The notes under the pieces were generated by a model. It was not told where the DNA came from, made no database searches, and worked only from the letters and a program-made list of their open reading frames with translations. Positions 30,501 to 38,061 of a stretch of DNA of 64,000 bases are shown in pieces (within the stretch, counting starts at the first letter, position 1; each line of letters opens with the position of its first letter). The translations under genes and the position numbers were made by a program. Origin of the DNA: Hydractinia symbiolongicarpus (taxonomy: Eukaryota > Cnidaria > Hydrozoa > Anthoathecata > Hydractiniidae); assembly GCF_029227915.1 (NCBI RefSeq), contig NC_079875.1, positions 11,221,001 through 11,285,000 of the forward strand. Reading direction: 5' to 3'.

Positions 30501-33500
30501 ACTGGAAGTTACACAAAATCGTAGTTATCACAGTTATAAAGATGGTATTGGTAGTGGTGCAAAAAAGGGGTCAAAATATTGCAAATTTAAAGTGCACAAT
30601 CTTTTGCTAGCTAAAACCTTCGTAACCTTCCTATGTTTTAAGAATGACACAAATACATTTTTATTTGAATGTTTGATAGTAAACTTAGAACTAAAACTTT
30701 ATGTAGAGTTTACTAACTTTCAGTGGCACTTTACATCACTCTGATCGTTTTGATAAAAAATTAGCTAGTAAGGCAAAATAGAAGGTATCCAGCTAGGCTA
30801 CAACTCTGGCAAAAATATATTCCATTCTGAGCTCCTCCTTTCCCAAAAATCAATGTTGAAATTGAATGTGCTTAGCTGATGCTAACAGAACTCCAGTGGT
30901 AGGGGTAAAAACATTGACTTTGGGGAAGGACAGGAAACACTAAAGAATGTTCCAACATCAAAAATAATGAAAAGGCCAGATTTTATTTTCTTATCACATT
31001 TTTCCAAAAACTCATTTTTTAGGGTTGTAACTATAGTTTAGTTGCATGAATAATTAATATAATATTTAAAATTTATTATTTCCAGATTGGCTGTTGTGAT
31101 AAGTAATCTGGCATATTTCCTTTGTCATTACTCTCTAATTGGCTAATAACAATCATACATATGTATCAAGCATTGTTATAACTAACCCAGTTAGTTTGTG
31201 TAATGTAATATAAATTGATTGTGTGCATATCTTATGTGTGCATATCTTATTATAAATCCCCTGTATAGAAAAAGTACTTTTTAAATGACACTGTTTTTAT
31301 CCCATAAAGGGAAAATAAGATGAAAAATAACTTGACCTGTACACACCTTTTTCTTGTATGAACGTCTGAATTTCGGCTAAGAACATGCTCAATTTTTAGA
31401 AGAATCTTAGGCTCAATGTTCTTGGAAACTAGGTTCATGTGTTATTTCTTTTCCCCCTTAAGTTTTAACAAAAAATAATCTTTGTGGAATTTATGAAAAT
31501 GTCAAACCAAAATGGACAAAATTTTATGGTCCTTTTTTTCCTGCTAGGCGGTATGTCAAAACTGTTTGAGTAACCACCTCTTTCTTTCTTTCCGCCTCAC
31601 CCGTGTTTCTTTTTCAAGGAGAAACTTTTAAATTGAATAAGAGAATGCAAACATGCTTTGTGAAGTGAGCTTGCAAAGAAAAAAATTGTTTTGACTGAGA
31701 AAAAATCACTGCAAAATTTTCTCAAAAAATACTTAAGATGATAACTCATTTTTAATACAAAATTATAGAATTAGGATATCATTCCTGCTGTCAACCTCAT
31801 GTTGTGTTATAATTTACAAATTATATACTTTAAATTGTAATTTTTTTTACAAAATACGACGCAAGAACATCCAAAGGAAAGCTGTGAATCACTTAGAAAA
31901 TAACCACAATAAAAAAACTCAAATTAGTATCCTAATCCTGAAATCACAAATGTGTAAAATGTGAGTTTTTTCACTTGAAAAAAATAAACCGGTAAGATAT
32001 TTCTTCCATAATAGCTTTGACTTATAGCTATTGTGAAAGAAATATCTGTTATTTTTAAAGCACTGCCAGCAAGCCTAGTAAATGTTATTTTTATAGATGT
32101 TATTTTTTAAAAAAAAGATACAGTCAGTAACTGGAGACAAAGGAAATAATGCAAGCAACATCACCAAATTTCATAAACAGCTTGAAATGTTACGTTTACT
32201 TAGAATAAGTCATCCAGGAAGCTACTCATATCATCAAATTAAAAGCTAGAGCTATATACCTAACTTATATAACACCAAGAATAAAAAACAAACCATTAGA
32301 ATGGCCCAGCATCTTAACGATATTATCCTATATTATTACCAAATGTTAATAATTAGATTGTATGACACATTATTTCGGCAAACAATGCACATAAACAAAT
32401 CATTATAATGCACTACTTTGCTGCAAACTAAAAATTTGCTCATAACTAATCTTATTTTCATGTTATCCGATATTTTGGTATGTAAATTTCATGGAAAGAA
32501 AATGAATATGGAAATAGGTCTATTACCATTTAACTTTCTGTAATTCAATTTAAATGTTTGTATATACATTTTCGAAAAAACCATAAAATAATAATAGATA
32601 CAGATTTTTTTGAAGTTGAAAAGAAAATCACAATATGTACCATTGAAAAATATACACCATTGTTTAATAGTATAGTACATCCAAAAAAAAGGCCTTCTTG
32701 TGATAAGATTTTTATATGTTGTTTCGGAAAACAAAATACTAATTAAAATGTAATACACCCTAAAACCATAAAACATGTCAGAAACAAGGCAGAATATACT
32801 ATTCAATACGTTCTTCCTAACACCCTCTTCCATTATGATAACTAATTTTTTTCAATGTTAGGGAAGACTTCAGCTACAAAAATAGTTCTTAGATTTTGCA
32901 TGTGCATGTTTTATATTTGCACAATGCAGATAAAATAATATTAAACATTTTATATTTCCACCATTTTTTATTAGGACAAGAATAACTTTCAAAATATTAT
33001 GAGAATAACTTGTGCTGCATAGTATTTACACATGCAAGTATTTTTTAGCTTTTTTTCCTTTTCTTTAGGCTTCAGGTTAAAAAATTATTAACTATTATTA
33101 TTTTTGGTTTGTGAACCCAACGACTAGAAAAAATTAATTTGCTGCCCCTACAACAACTAAATAAAGTCGCCTTTATTCCAGCAAAATAAATTATCAGCAG
33201 ATACAGATTAGGCTTTTAAAGAAATTTAAAATATAACTGAGCAACTATACCATAATAAAATTTTGAAACACGTACCTGGAATAACAACTTGCAAAGTGTA
33301 TGGATTAAGAACTTTAGCAGATGTTATGTGGCGAAGCTTTGAACCTTCAAATATGACATAATATAGCGTTTCTTCACTCAATGGTGTGTCAATATTAACG
33401 AAGGAAAAAAATAAACTTAGACCACCCTAAAAAAAAGGTACATAAATGATGTATAGTCAACCTTTTAAGACAGCACCAGATTACGTGATACCTCCTAACT

Positions 33501-34923
33501 GCATGTTATGCAGTATCTACTGTCCTTTTTAACTCTTAGTCTTAAGTTGTTCTTGTGTTAATTAGTACCAAAATTCTAACTATGCATTCTCATTTTTGAT
33601 CACTGTGGATTAAAGAACTGGTGAGGGAAAAAAACATAACAAAAAAGTATCATATACATAATGAATCCCAGTGAAGAACACATTCATCAACGACAACCAT
33701 AAAACTTTAAAATGTAAACTTAGTCTTAGAATATATATTTGTAATGTTAGGCTACAAGAACCTATAGTTTATGTAAAGAAATTAAGAAAGCATGAAATAC
33801 TTACAAATATATGGGCTTGTTTTGGTGTAAATGATACTGAAAATTCATCTAAAACCAAATAAAAATTGCTTAACGTTTAAATTATGCCTAGCTTAGAATG
33901 CTCAATCAATTCATGTTGTGAGACTAGACATACCTTGTTTTTTCCTAAAAATGTATGCCCTGGTGAATTAAGTTTACACTTTTCCACAAACGGTGAACAA
34001 GATATTGAAATTTACCATAATGTAAAAAGTATTGAGAGAAGAAGTTTCATTAATTTTTTTCACCAATCCAAAGAGAGAAGATAAGACCATATAAGATGTG
34101 TATGTTGTTTACAATATCAAACAGAAATTTTAATCTGCTCCAGATTTTAGTTTTCGTAACATGAGATAAGAAATAATACTTTACCATCTGTTCCAAGCCA
34201 AATAGATTAACAGTACTTTAGACAGATCATTAAAAGTGGTCATTAAGATATAATATTAAAATCTTCAACCCCAAATTTTATCTTTGGTTATAGTTTCACT
34301 TATCTCTATAAATTCAATGCAGCAGTAAACAAATTATTAAAAAAGGGAATATAGGATATCTTTCACACAAGAGGAAATATGTAATACTAGCTTCAGGAGA
34401 TGTAATAATAAAATGAGACACTAGCTATTTATAGAACTCAGACAATGATAGAAAAATAAAATAAAATCAACATTGACCAGAGATCAACAAAAATAAAGAC
34501 AGAAAAGCTACCCTATAAATGCAACACAGGTTACAGTTAAAAGAAGATTGCTGTTTATATAATTTCAATTCAAAATTAAACAAATAACGTTTTTTATTGT
34601 TACATTTACTATAATTTGCAGCTTTCTTTTATATTTTGTTGAATATGATATCATTTAAATTAAAGTAACAAAAAATTCAATTTTCATAAAAAAGCAAAAT
34701 AGAAGTTTAAAAGAACAAAAAGAAAGAAATATGAGTTATAAGAGAAAATTAACAACATGTAAAACTGCAGTAAAATAAGAATGATATAAGTGTTGTAACT
34801 TAGGATAACTAAGAGCACACCTTTACTGCTAAGATCATTTACTTCATTGTTCACTTTACCATTGCCAGCTTCCAATGTTTCGATTTTTTCCTGATCACTA
34901 TCCATAATTATAGGTATCTTCAT
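502..34923 (-). CDS. AKAP13/ARHGEF28: AKAP13/ARHGEF28-like Rho guanine-nucleotide exchange factor, 27 coding exons (3' end off window)
   Basis: Coding exons in transcript order (all minus): 34923-34821, 33848-33805, 33426-33276, 30223-29912, 29806-29623, 24340-24210, 23908-23855, 23174-23121, 22960-22878, 16705-16642, 16087-14924, 14591-14540, 13992-13945, 13020-12928, 12611-12567, 11671-11584, 11029-10958, 10748-10715, 6537-6461, 6256-6135, 6012-5950, 3498-3428, 2077-2052, 1465-1351, 1262-1210, 978-885, 587-502. Together they give 1161 codons without a stop, and each junction phase matches. Residues 35-260 resemble the N-terminal region shared by vertebrate AKAP13 and ARHGEF28, including an ankyrin-like stretch. 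Residues about 1050-1161 are the start of the DH domain, which exchanges GDP for GTP on Rho GTPases. The PH domain must lie left of the window. I found no C1 zinc finger and no PKA-RII-binding helix, so anchoring of PKA is unproven. Orthology to the AKAP13/ARHGEF28 group is inferred from N-terminus plus DH together. Confidence 0.9.
885..978 (-). CDS. AKAP13/ARHGEF28: GEF exon 26, DH domain
   Basis: 94 nt, acceptor TTGTTCTAG, donor AATG|GTAAGT. Encodes IYAYGMVRSLNMDPDVVSQI then FPLIDDLIELN, matching the Y-x-x-G-M...L-F-P-x-L-D-E-L segment of DH. Confidence 0.92.
1210..1262 (-). CDS. AKAP13/ARHGEF28: GEF exon 25, DH domain CR1 helix
   Basis: 53 nt, acceptor GTGTTTAG, donor GAAG|GTAAGC. Encodes ELIQTEAQYVRVLQIMRK, the conserved E-L-x-x-T-E-x-x-Y-V-x-x-L first helix of DH domains. 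Confidence 0.93.
1351..1465 (-). CDS. AKAP13/ARHGEF28: GEF exon 24, entry into DH domain
   Basis: 115 nt, acceptor TTTTTCTAG, donor TATG|GTAATA. Encodes WSELVDKKVQRKMHAKDIKR then QDVIY, matching the W-S-x-x-x-D and K-R-Q-E-V-I-Y-E-L start of the DH domain in AKAP13/ARHGEF family members. Confidence 0.93.
1745..1990 (+). repeat. Reiterated TGAGGA motif in GEF intron
   Basis: At least five copies of the hexamer TGAGGA (plus a TGAGGC variant) occur irregularly in a G/A-rich stretch between exons 24 and 23. It reads TCCTCA on the gene strand. No fixed period, so not a true tandem array. Confidence 0.5.
2052..2077 (-). CDS. AKAP13/ARHGEF28: GEF exon 23 (26-nt microexon)
   Basis: Acceptor TTTTTTTAG, donor AGAG|GTAGGT. 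Encodes YIAEENSE. Without these 26 nt, exons 22 and 24 are out of phase (a TGA would follow at once), which is the main support for it. Confidence 0.72.
2078..5949. other. GEF introns around exon 22, AT-rich, no other feature
   Basis: Apart from exon 22 (3428-3498), this stretch is AT-rich with homopolymer runs. I found no gene, RNA or clear repeat on either strand. Confidence 0.5.
3428..3498 (-). CDS. AKAP13/ARHGEF28: GEF exon 22
   Basis: 71 nt, acceptor CTTATTTAG, donor GCAG|GTAGAA. Encodes NLAGSCTSLDSIHKSSYDDD; compare the S-T-D-S-L-N-K-I region just before DH in AKAP13. A second possible acceptor lies 27 nt upstream. Confidence 0.8.
5950..6012 (-). CDS. AKAP13/ARHGEF28: GEF exon 21
   Basis: 63 nt, acceptor TTTTTTCAG, donor CAAG|GTATAC. 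Encodes VSNTLHEEPHESDTQPMLSS; acidic linker. Confidence 0.8.
6135..6256 (-). CDS. AKAP13/ARHGEF28: GEF exon 20
   Basis: 122 nt, acceptor AATTTTCAG, donor GAAA|GTAAGA. Encodes SGESKVNEKPVFRGSSISAN and a further basic stretch ending RKSPKMNRK. Confidence 0.82.
6461..6537 (-). CDS. AKAP13/ARHGEF28: GEF exon 19
   Basis: 77 nt, acceptor TTCATTTAG, donor TCT|GTAAGT. Encodes FGLPNKLEKATFLTKRGTSF and the following RTFTKS; basic/Ser-Thr linker. Confidence 0.82.
6944..6982. repeat. Perfect 18-bp inverted repeat with 3-nt loop
   Basis: Arm AAATCTTCAGAGATGTTT (6944-6961), loop AAG, then the exact reverse complement (6965-6982). It lies in GEF intron 18. Weaker outer arms AGAAATTTT and AAAATTTCT flank it. 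Confidence 0.85.
8701..8790 (+). repeat. CT dinucleotide microsatellites
   Basis: A (CT)8 run at 8701-8716 and a shorter CT run near 8774-8786, separated by a TAGCTAGCTAGCT stretch. Within GEF intron 18. Confidence 0.8.
9867..10354 (+). pseudogene. LINE reverse transcriptase C-terminal fragment, frameshifted
   Basis: Two overlapping plus-strand frames (9867-10094 and 10076-10354) are pieces of one protein broken by a small indel. The polymerase catalytic motifs are absent because the copy is 5'-truncated, so it cannot be active. Confidence 0.85.
9867..10440 (+). mobile_element. 5'-truncated non-LTR retrotransposon (LINE) 3' end
   Basis: Encodes the C-terminal part of a LINE reverse transcriptase polyprotein: VMLYGSETWAVKQADLDRLE, then in a second frame RRLNWLGHLERMEEDNWVRK and KPRGRPRKTWQEVIRKDL. 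A single frame shift falls near 10080, between D-I-R-M-V-R-W and N-A-S-L-R-D. The tail has CCATGCTAGCATGGAAAA and ends in GAAT-type repeats near 10430, typical of LINE 3' ends. It is antisense to the host GEF gene, within intron 18. Confidence 0.88.
10715..10748 (-). CDS. AKAP13/ARHGEF28: GEF exon 18 (34-nt small exon)
   Basis: 34 nt, acceptor TCCTTTTAG, donor GATT|GTAAGT. Encodes NKKKAQPSKPD, continuing the basic linker. The phase joins exactly to exon 19, more than 4 kb away. Confidence 0.75.
10958..11029 (-). CDS. AKAP13/ARHGEF28: GEF exon 17, basic linker
   Basis: 72 nt, acceptor TTCTTGTAG, donor AAAA|GTAAGA. Encodes SSQDEKQKKRYGLFRGKPKE, a strongly basic segment like the Lys-rich stretch before the DH module in AKAP13. 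Confidence 0.8.
11584..11671 (-). CDS. AKAP13/ARHGEF28: GEF exon 16
   Basis: 88 nt, acceptor ATATCTTAG, donor GAT|GTGCGT (weaker than the others). Encodes YGRKFANQEDEDTDEGTSF and more. The exact 3' edge is the least certain in this gene; the phase is satisfied as drawn. Confidence 0.68.
12567..12611 (-). CDS. AKAP13/ARHGEF28: GEF exon 15
   Basis: 45 nt, acceptor TTTTACAG, donor CAAG|GTATCA. Encodes KEQARRRVSTSALPPR, with a basic R-R-R-V-S-T kinase-like motif. Confidence 0.8.
12928..13020 (-). CDS. AKAP13/ARHGEF28: GEF exon 14
   Basis: 93 nt, acceptor TTTTATTTAG, donor AAAA|GTAAGT. Encodes VRCVSYDTEVKKSQSSVSIE and onward; Ser/Lys-rich linker. The intron just upstream holds an unusual C-rich tract (13055-13125). 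Confidence 0.8.
13055..13125 (+). repeat. G-rich tract (C-rich in the GEF pre-mRNA)
   Basis: Contains GGG runs of 3-8 bases: GGGAGGG, AAGGGGGGG, GGGGGAGGG and a final G8. Many runs of at least three Gs with short spacers meet the G-quadruplex pattern on the plus strand. On the gene strand it is a long pyrimidine tract 35-105 nt upstream of the exon 14 acceptor. Confidence 0.8.
13945..13992 (-). CDS. AKAP13/ARHGEF28: GEF exon 13
   Basis: 48 nt, acceptor CTTTCTTCAG, donor ATAT|GTAAGT. Encodes ESNFDVITHEDMCGDI. Only this frame is open and it agrees with both neighbours. Confidence 0.8.
14264..14401. mobile_element. 138-bp MITE with CAACCTCGT ends and 9-bp target duplication
   Basis: Ends CAACCTCGT (14264-14272) and ACGAGGTTG (14393-14401) are exact 9-bp inverted repeats; over 16 bp they match at 13. 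Flanks TGTGCAGTT at 14255-14263 and 14402-14410 are identical direct repeats, as expected for a 9-bp target-site duplication. A second internal ACGAGGTTGTGTGCA lies at 14375-14389, suggesting a duplicated or nested right end. It is in GEF intron 12 and has no coding capacity. Confidence 0.82.
14540..14591 (-). CDS. AKAP13/ARHGEF28: GEF exon 12
   Basis: 52 nt, acceptor CTATAACAG, donor ACAG|GTATGT. Encodes GGIDLDYLPTKSAVHDDR in phase with exons 11 and 13. Confidence 0.8.
14924..16087 (-). CDS. AKAP13/ARHGEF28: GEF exon 11, large Ser-rich and acidic exon
   Basis: 1164 nt, residues 394-781, acceptor ATTTTTTAG, donor GAAG|GTAAGT. The first half is Glu/Asp-rich and predicted disordered. The second half carries repeated basic-Ser-Leu motifs: TRSLSDLPP, RPLSDSFENL, RGHSLDALM, RASSLLSL, KSMSSLEM. 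Vertebrate AKAP13 has comparable R-R-S-L-S-L motifs, one a 14-3-3 site, in the equivalent region ahead of the DH domain. The open frame continues to 16121 on the 5' side, but the acceptor at 16088 fits the phase of exon 10. Confidence 0.9.
16141..16630 (+). repeat. 51-bp minisatellite in GEF intron 10
   Basis: Unit begins GGCAACAATTAATGGTCACA and continues with CTTAGACTTCATCC and CATGACAATAT. Successive units start at 16429, 16480, 16531 and 16582, an exact 51-bp period. Copies get more degenerate toward 16141. The array occupies most of the 554-bp intron between exons 10 and 11. Confidence 0.88.
16642..16705 (-). CDS. AKAP13/ARHGEF28: GEF exon 10
   Basis: 64 nt, acceptor TTATTATAG, donor GAAG|GTAAGA. 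Encodes FEKEVADYTDTNGNVITDEK. Followed by an intron largely made of a 51-bp minisatellite. Confidence 0.82.
17764..17860 (+). repeat. AAC/AAT trinucleotide-rich simple repeat
   Basis: Irregular AACAACAATAAC-type repeats in GEF intron 9. Confidence 0.85.
19248..19535 (+). repeat. Two tandem units of a hairpin-bearing repeat
   Basis: Unit 1 starts ATCTCTTTAATAATAG at 19248 and unit 2 repeats this at 19420 (172-bp spacing). Both contain GTCTGT-rich sequence and end with a GTGGATTTTTCCACGGG hairpin followed by CTAACGACTA or TTAACAACTA. In unit 2 the stem CCCGTGGA/TCCACGGG (19504-19523) is a perfect 8 bp. A related hairpin lies near 59789. Confidence 0.78.
22878..22960 (-). CDS. AKAP13/ARHGEF28: GEF exon 9, coiled-coil segment
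   Basis: 83 nt, acceptor TTATTTAG, donor GCCA|GTAAGG. Encodes ESLKKLQEINEEIRRLRS, with heptad spacing typical of a short coiled coil. Confidence 0.83.
23121..23174 (-). CDS. AKAP13/ARHGEF28: GEF exon 8 (54-nt symmetric exon)
   Basis: Acceptor after a T-rich tract ending TTTTAG, donor TTGG|GTAAGT. Encodes DSVHGNGVISSSEDPSPLG. Same length and phase class as exon 7, so the pair could be alternatively included. Confidence 0.8.
23855..23908 (-). CDS. AKAP13/ARHGEF28: GEF exon 7 (54-nt symmetric exon)
   Basis: Encodes KDLMLLKELDKLAAASR, predicted helical. Length is a multiple of three with the same phase at both ends, so it could be skipped without changing frame. Confidence 0.8.
24210..24340 (-). 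CDS. AKAP13/ARHGEF28: GEF exon 6
   Basis: 131 nt, acceptor TTGTTAG, donor TTAA|GTAAGC. Encodes a hydrophilic Lys/Glu/Thr-rich linker (residues 265-308). Assigned from open frame, splice sites and phase; no domain seen. Confidence 0.82.
24341..29622. other. GEF intron 5 (5.3 kb), AT-rich, nothing recognised
   Basis: No exon required by phase and no clear repeat, RNA or coding similarity seen on either strand. Confidence 0.5.
29623..29806 (-). CDS. AKAP13/ARHGEF28: GEF exon 5, ankyrin-like repeats
   Basis: 184 nt, acceptor ATTTTAG, donor CAAG|GTATGT. Residues 204-264 contain TLLHFCAKHTLPQLAEFLL followed by NGHTPLEISILKNNKRMVE, the helix-loop-helix pattern of two ankyrin-like units. These correspond to the T-L-M-H-F-A and G-A-T-P-V units in AKAP13/ARHGEF28. 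Confidence 0.92.
29912..30223 (-). CDS. AKAP13/ARHGEF28: GEF exon 4, conserved N-terminal module continued
   Basis: 312 nt, acceptor TTTCTTAG, donor GAAG|GTAAAG. Residues 100-203; LDKKITTSFRNIGLPLNWSI matches the L-D-K-K-L-x-x-A-F-R-x-L-x-L-P-x-x-W-x-x block of AKAP13 that precedes the ankyrin-like repeats. Confidence 0.93.
30224..33275. other. GEF intron 3 (3.05 kb), nothing recognised
   Basis: AT-rich. Contains a short tandem duplication of GTGTGCATATCTTAT around 31219-31250. A 114-codon minus-strand open frame (32833-32489) is Ile/Tyr/Phe-rich, as expected by chance in AT-rich DNA. Confidence 0.45.
33276..33426 (-). CDS. AKAP13/ARHGEF28: GEF exon 3, conserved N-terminal module
   Basis: 151 nt, acceptor TTTTTTAG, donor CCAG|GTACGT. 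Residues 50-99 include YYVIFEGSKLRHITSAKV, which aligns with the F-Y-L-V-F-x-G-S-x-L-R-H-x-T-S segment of AKAP13. This is the strongest family signature at the N-terminus. Confidence 0.92.
33805..33848 (-). CDS. AKAP13/ARHGEF28: GEF exon 2
   Basis: 44 nt between acceptor GGTTTTAG and donor TTT|GTAAGT. Encodes DEFSVSFTPKQAHIF; the T-P-K-Q-A-x-I-F stretch parallels the N-P-Q-Q-A-x-L-Y start of vertebrate AKAP13. Confidence 0.85.
34821..34923 (-). CDS. AKAP13/ARHGEF28: GEF exon 1 (start codon)
   Basis: Encodes residues 1-34, beginning MKIPIIMDSDQEK, with donor AAAG|GTGTGC. A second in-frame ATG follows six codons later. Upstream there is an acceptor-like TACTAG ending at 34944, so this exon may begin at 34943 with a 20-nt leader. 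Ends one base into a codon, matching exon 2. Confidence 0.7.
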
Positions 34924-35599
34924 CTCCTTTTATAACTTTTCATCTAGTACAAACAAAAAAACAAAAATGCTGTCTTTAAAAATGCTTTGTTACCTATCCT
35001 TCCTACAAAGAGGTTAAGCATTTTGCAAGTTTAAGACTGCTTTTATACAAGGCCTAAACATTAGTTTATGCATATAAAAAAAAAACATATCGCCGCTGTA
35101 CTATGGCACTGATAAAACGTATAGGTTAAAGTTAGCGTAAAGTATTTGGTTATTTTTTATTAACCATTTCTTTTCACGAAAATCTTACAAGGTGGAAGAC
35201 TGAAATTGTAAAATTCCTAAGAAAGTTTTTGTGTTGTGCGTAGCATATTTCAAAAATTACAATAAAAAACTTTTATTTATCCAATAAAATGCTAATAACA
35301 AAATTATCTTCTCCTATCCTTAAGATAGTAATAGTATTCTTAAAATGACTAGAATAATTCTTATACGGATAACATTAATAGTTTAGCTTGATAGAATTCT
35401 GTCCCTATTCACCTTGGACATATTTAGAAATCAAGTGTACCTAATAAAGATGATACTAATCAAACTGAAAAAGCAATTATGTGCAAAGAACACAAAAAAA
35501 TCAAATATATCATCCTAGAACAAGTTCATCATTTCCCTAGAAAATGATTTTAAATATTAACAGTATAATTTGCACTTATTATATACATACAGCAGCGTT

Positions 35600-36065
35600 T
35601 CTGACCCACGTCAGCAATAGGTAACTGACAATGCAAATACTGATGTGTTAACCAAGCAGGGAGGCAAGCTGATGCAAACATCCTACCTGCATGTGAGCAT
35701 AAAGGCATGCTACTGCATCTCTCTTACAAAAAGCGTTTGATGGCATCATATTATGACAGATTTGCATATTTTACATGACAACTTCACAAATATGGAGGAA
35801 TATACTCTGTCTATTATTTCCAGGAAGGGCCATGACTTAGATGGGGGAGTCCTAGAGTATATAACGCTTATTTTAAGCTATACGCATACCCAATTAGGGT
35901 CCACGCTCTACCAGACAACTTCATGCAACATCCAATGGCCCACACAGTGTGCCATCTCCCTAATTTTCCTCACGTCTTGGGTTAACCTGGGGCTATGGAA
36001 ACATTCACTCGCCCATATTGAAATTCCACTATTTATTTTTAGGCAAGTTTCAGGTTTTTCTATCC
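35600..36065. other. GC-richer, repeat-like island of unknown nature
   Basis: Locally higher GC and complexity than the AT-rich surroundings, with word-like segments such as TTGGGTTAACCTGGGGCTAT. A plus-strand frame at 35753-36076 is open but matches nothing I recognise. Could be an old mobile element or a 5' exon/promoter region of the GEF gene. Confidence 0.35.
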
Positions 36066-37489
36066 GTTGTTGTTAAGCTTTAGAAATCTTAATAATACCA
36101 TTGATGTTAATCTAAAGCACAGTATTCACACTCTACTTGCCATATGAAATTACCCAGTGCAAAAAATTTCTATCATGACATATTGCAAAAAATTTTCAGT
36201 ATAGATGAATAATTAAGTTTTAATGTTTTAATGGGATTTGTGCGCACATGAAAAATATAAAAAACATTGACAAACAACTAAACCTCCAGTATAAACATAT
36301 ACTTTAGGTGAAATAAGCCAAATTTTTGTTAAGAACTTTCTTTGCACTGGCTAGTAGCATCATTTTACTGATATTCCAATTTACTATATATATGGACTAT
36401 ATATATAATTTTAATCAGTAACTATATATATACTTAACATTTTTGTTGCGGAGCGTAGGACTGAGTCCCCTATAAGTGAAAAATTTTAGATGCCCCTTTC
36501 CGTTGATAATGAATGTATAATGAATCGTATAAAAACAAAGATCTCACGTGCTTCATGTTAATCGATCAAACGGTTTCATCTTCGATTTGATGAAACATTT
36601 CCTGGGGTTTCTGCATTAGCAGTACCGCAGTGTGCTCTGGACGCAATATTGCATGGGCAAGTGACATATATTGTCTTGGAGTGAGGAAAAATATAATTGT
36701 TTTGCTTTTATTCAAATATATAGAAATATAAATAAAAACATCTGTTATAAAATGAATTTATAAACTAAGATAAGTTGAGTATATTGAACAAAATGACAAA
36801 CTGGCAAATGTCAACTGGAACACAGAGACAGGTAAGCAATATAAAGTAATTGATTTCTAATAGAAAGCACACAGAACAAAACTTGCATAATAATTTAATG
36901 ATAAATAAAAAAATCTGCACTTAATACACCTTTACGATTATTCAGAAAAAATAACACTCCATCGCAGCTTATTTTGCGATCAGAGGAGGTAAACATCACA
37001 CTTTTATAAGAGTTTAAGGAGAAAACACATTTTTTTTGTGATAACTTTTCTTGCCGCGTTTTGTTTTTAATGAAAAGTACACATAAGTTGTATCTTATTA
37101 TTATTAACGTTTCCTGAAAATTTGAAGGAAATTGATACGACGGAAGTTAAAAAACTGGAAAAACACGCTTTCGTCTCTAACAAACTCACATAAAAACACG
37201 ATTTTTACCTCCTTTTTTCCGATATTGTAAAACGATGGAGAGCCGTAGGAGCGCATATAAAATTGAATTATCGTAAAGGTGTATTCTTTAGATTCATCTA
37301 TTACAAACTGATGTAAACAATAACCTTAAACGTGGATGGATTTGCAGACTTATTAGTCATTTTCTGCAAGTTAATTTATGAAAGGGGTCTGGGAATGTAA
37401 ACAACATCATATCACAATAAAATTCAACTATTATTTTGGTAGTTTTGGAATCTATCTCAATATCAAATAATTACTGTGAACACAGTATG

Positions 37490-38061
37490 TTTAGCGTATA
37501 ATCCGCCAACTCCGTAAAAAAAAACACAGTTAACGTCCTTATATCCATATCGTCAACATATCGGTTATTTTAAACTTTTATTATCGTAGTACTATCTGTC
37601 GCGAACCGTTTGGGGGGTATGACAAGAAAAAAAAATTTATTAGTGGACAAATAACCCGGATCCGACATGTACTATCATCCGGTAAAGCTGTGATGGATCC
37701 TTCAACTCCGTGAAATTTGAAAAACGCGTTTTCTTGCTTTCTGATGACTAGCAAAAATAATTTAAAAATTAAAATATTCAATAGAAAACTGTCTCGACTC
37801 ATCTCACAAAATATATCAAAAATGACCACCATTGCGCTTGACTTGAAAATCACAAAAAGGTATAGCTGGCTGAACTTACCGCCATATTTTCGTCATGCGC
37901 GAGTTCCAACACCCCTAAAATGATTAAGTTGTAGTATCAAACCCTCCGAATTGAATTTATTCATTAAAAATGGTAGACAGAGCTGTGGTAAGTTGTTGTA
38001 GGCTTCGAAAGCAGTTTCAGGGAGTTATCGGATTCACAGAGTTGGCGGATCATACGCTAAA
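37490..38061. mobile_element. 572-bp element with 26-bp terminal inverted repeats
   Basis: Left arm 37490-37515 begins TTTAGCGTATAATCCGCCAA. Right arm 38036-38061 is its reverse complement with 24 of 26 matches. The interior has no convincing gene. Target-site duplication is not clear (a TA near each end is possible). Best read as a non-autonomous DNA transposon. Confidence 0.7.

Noticed and set aside
32489-32833. 114-codon minus-strand open frame in GEF intron 3
   Set aside because: Ile/Phe/Tyr-rich composition expected of AT-rich DNA; no motif and no exon needed there.
35753-36076. 107-codon plus-strand open frame
   Set aside because: Lies in the GC-richer island, but the peptide resembles no family and has no supporting splice sites.
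36540-36690. Possible small structured RNA (snRNA-like stretch with CAATATTGCATGGGCAAG)
   Set aside because: No match to conserved U1, U2, U4, U5 or U6 segments or an Sm site that I can identify.
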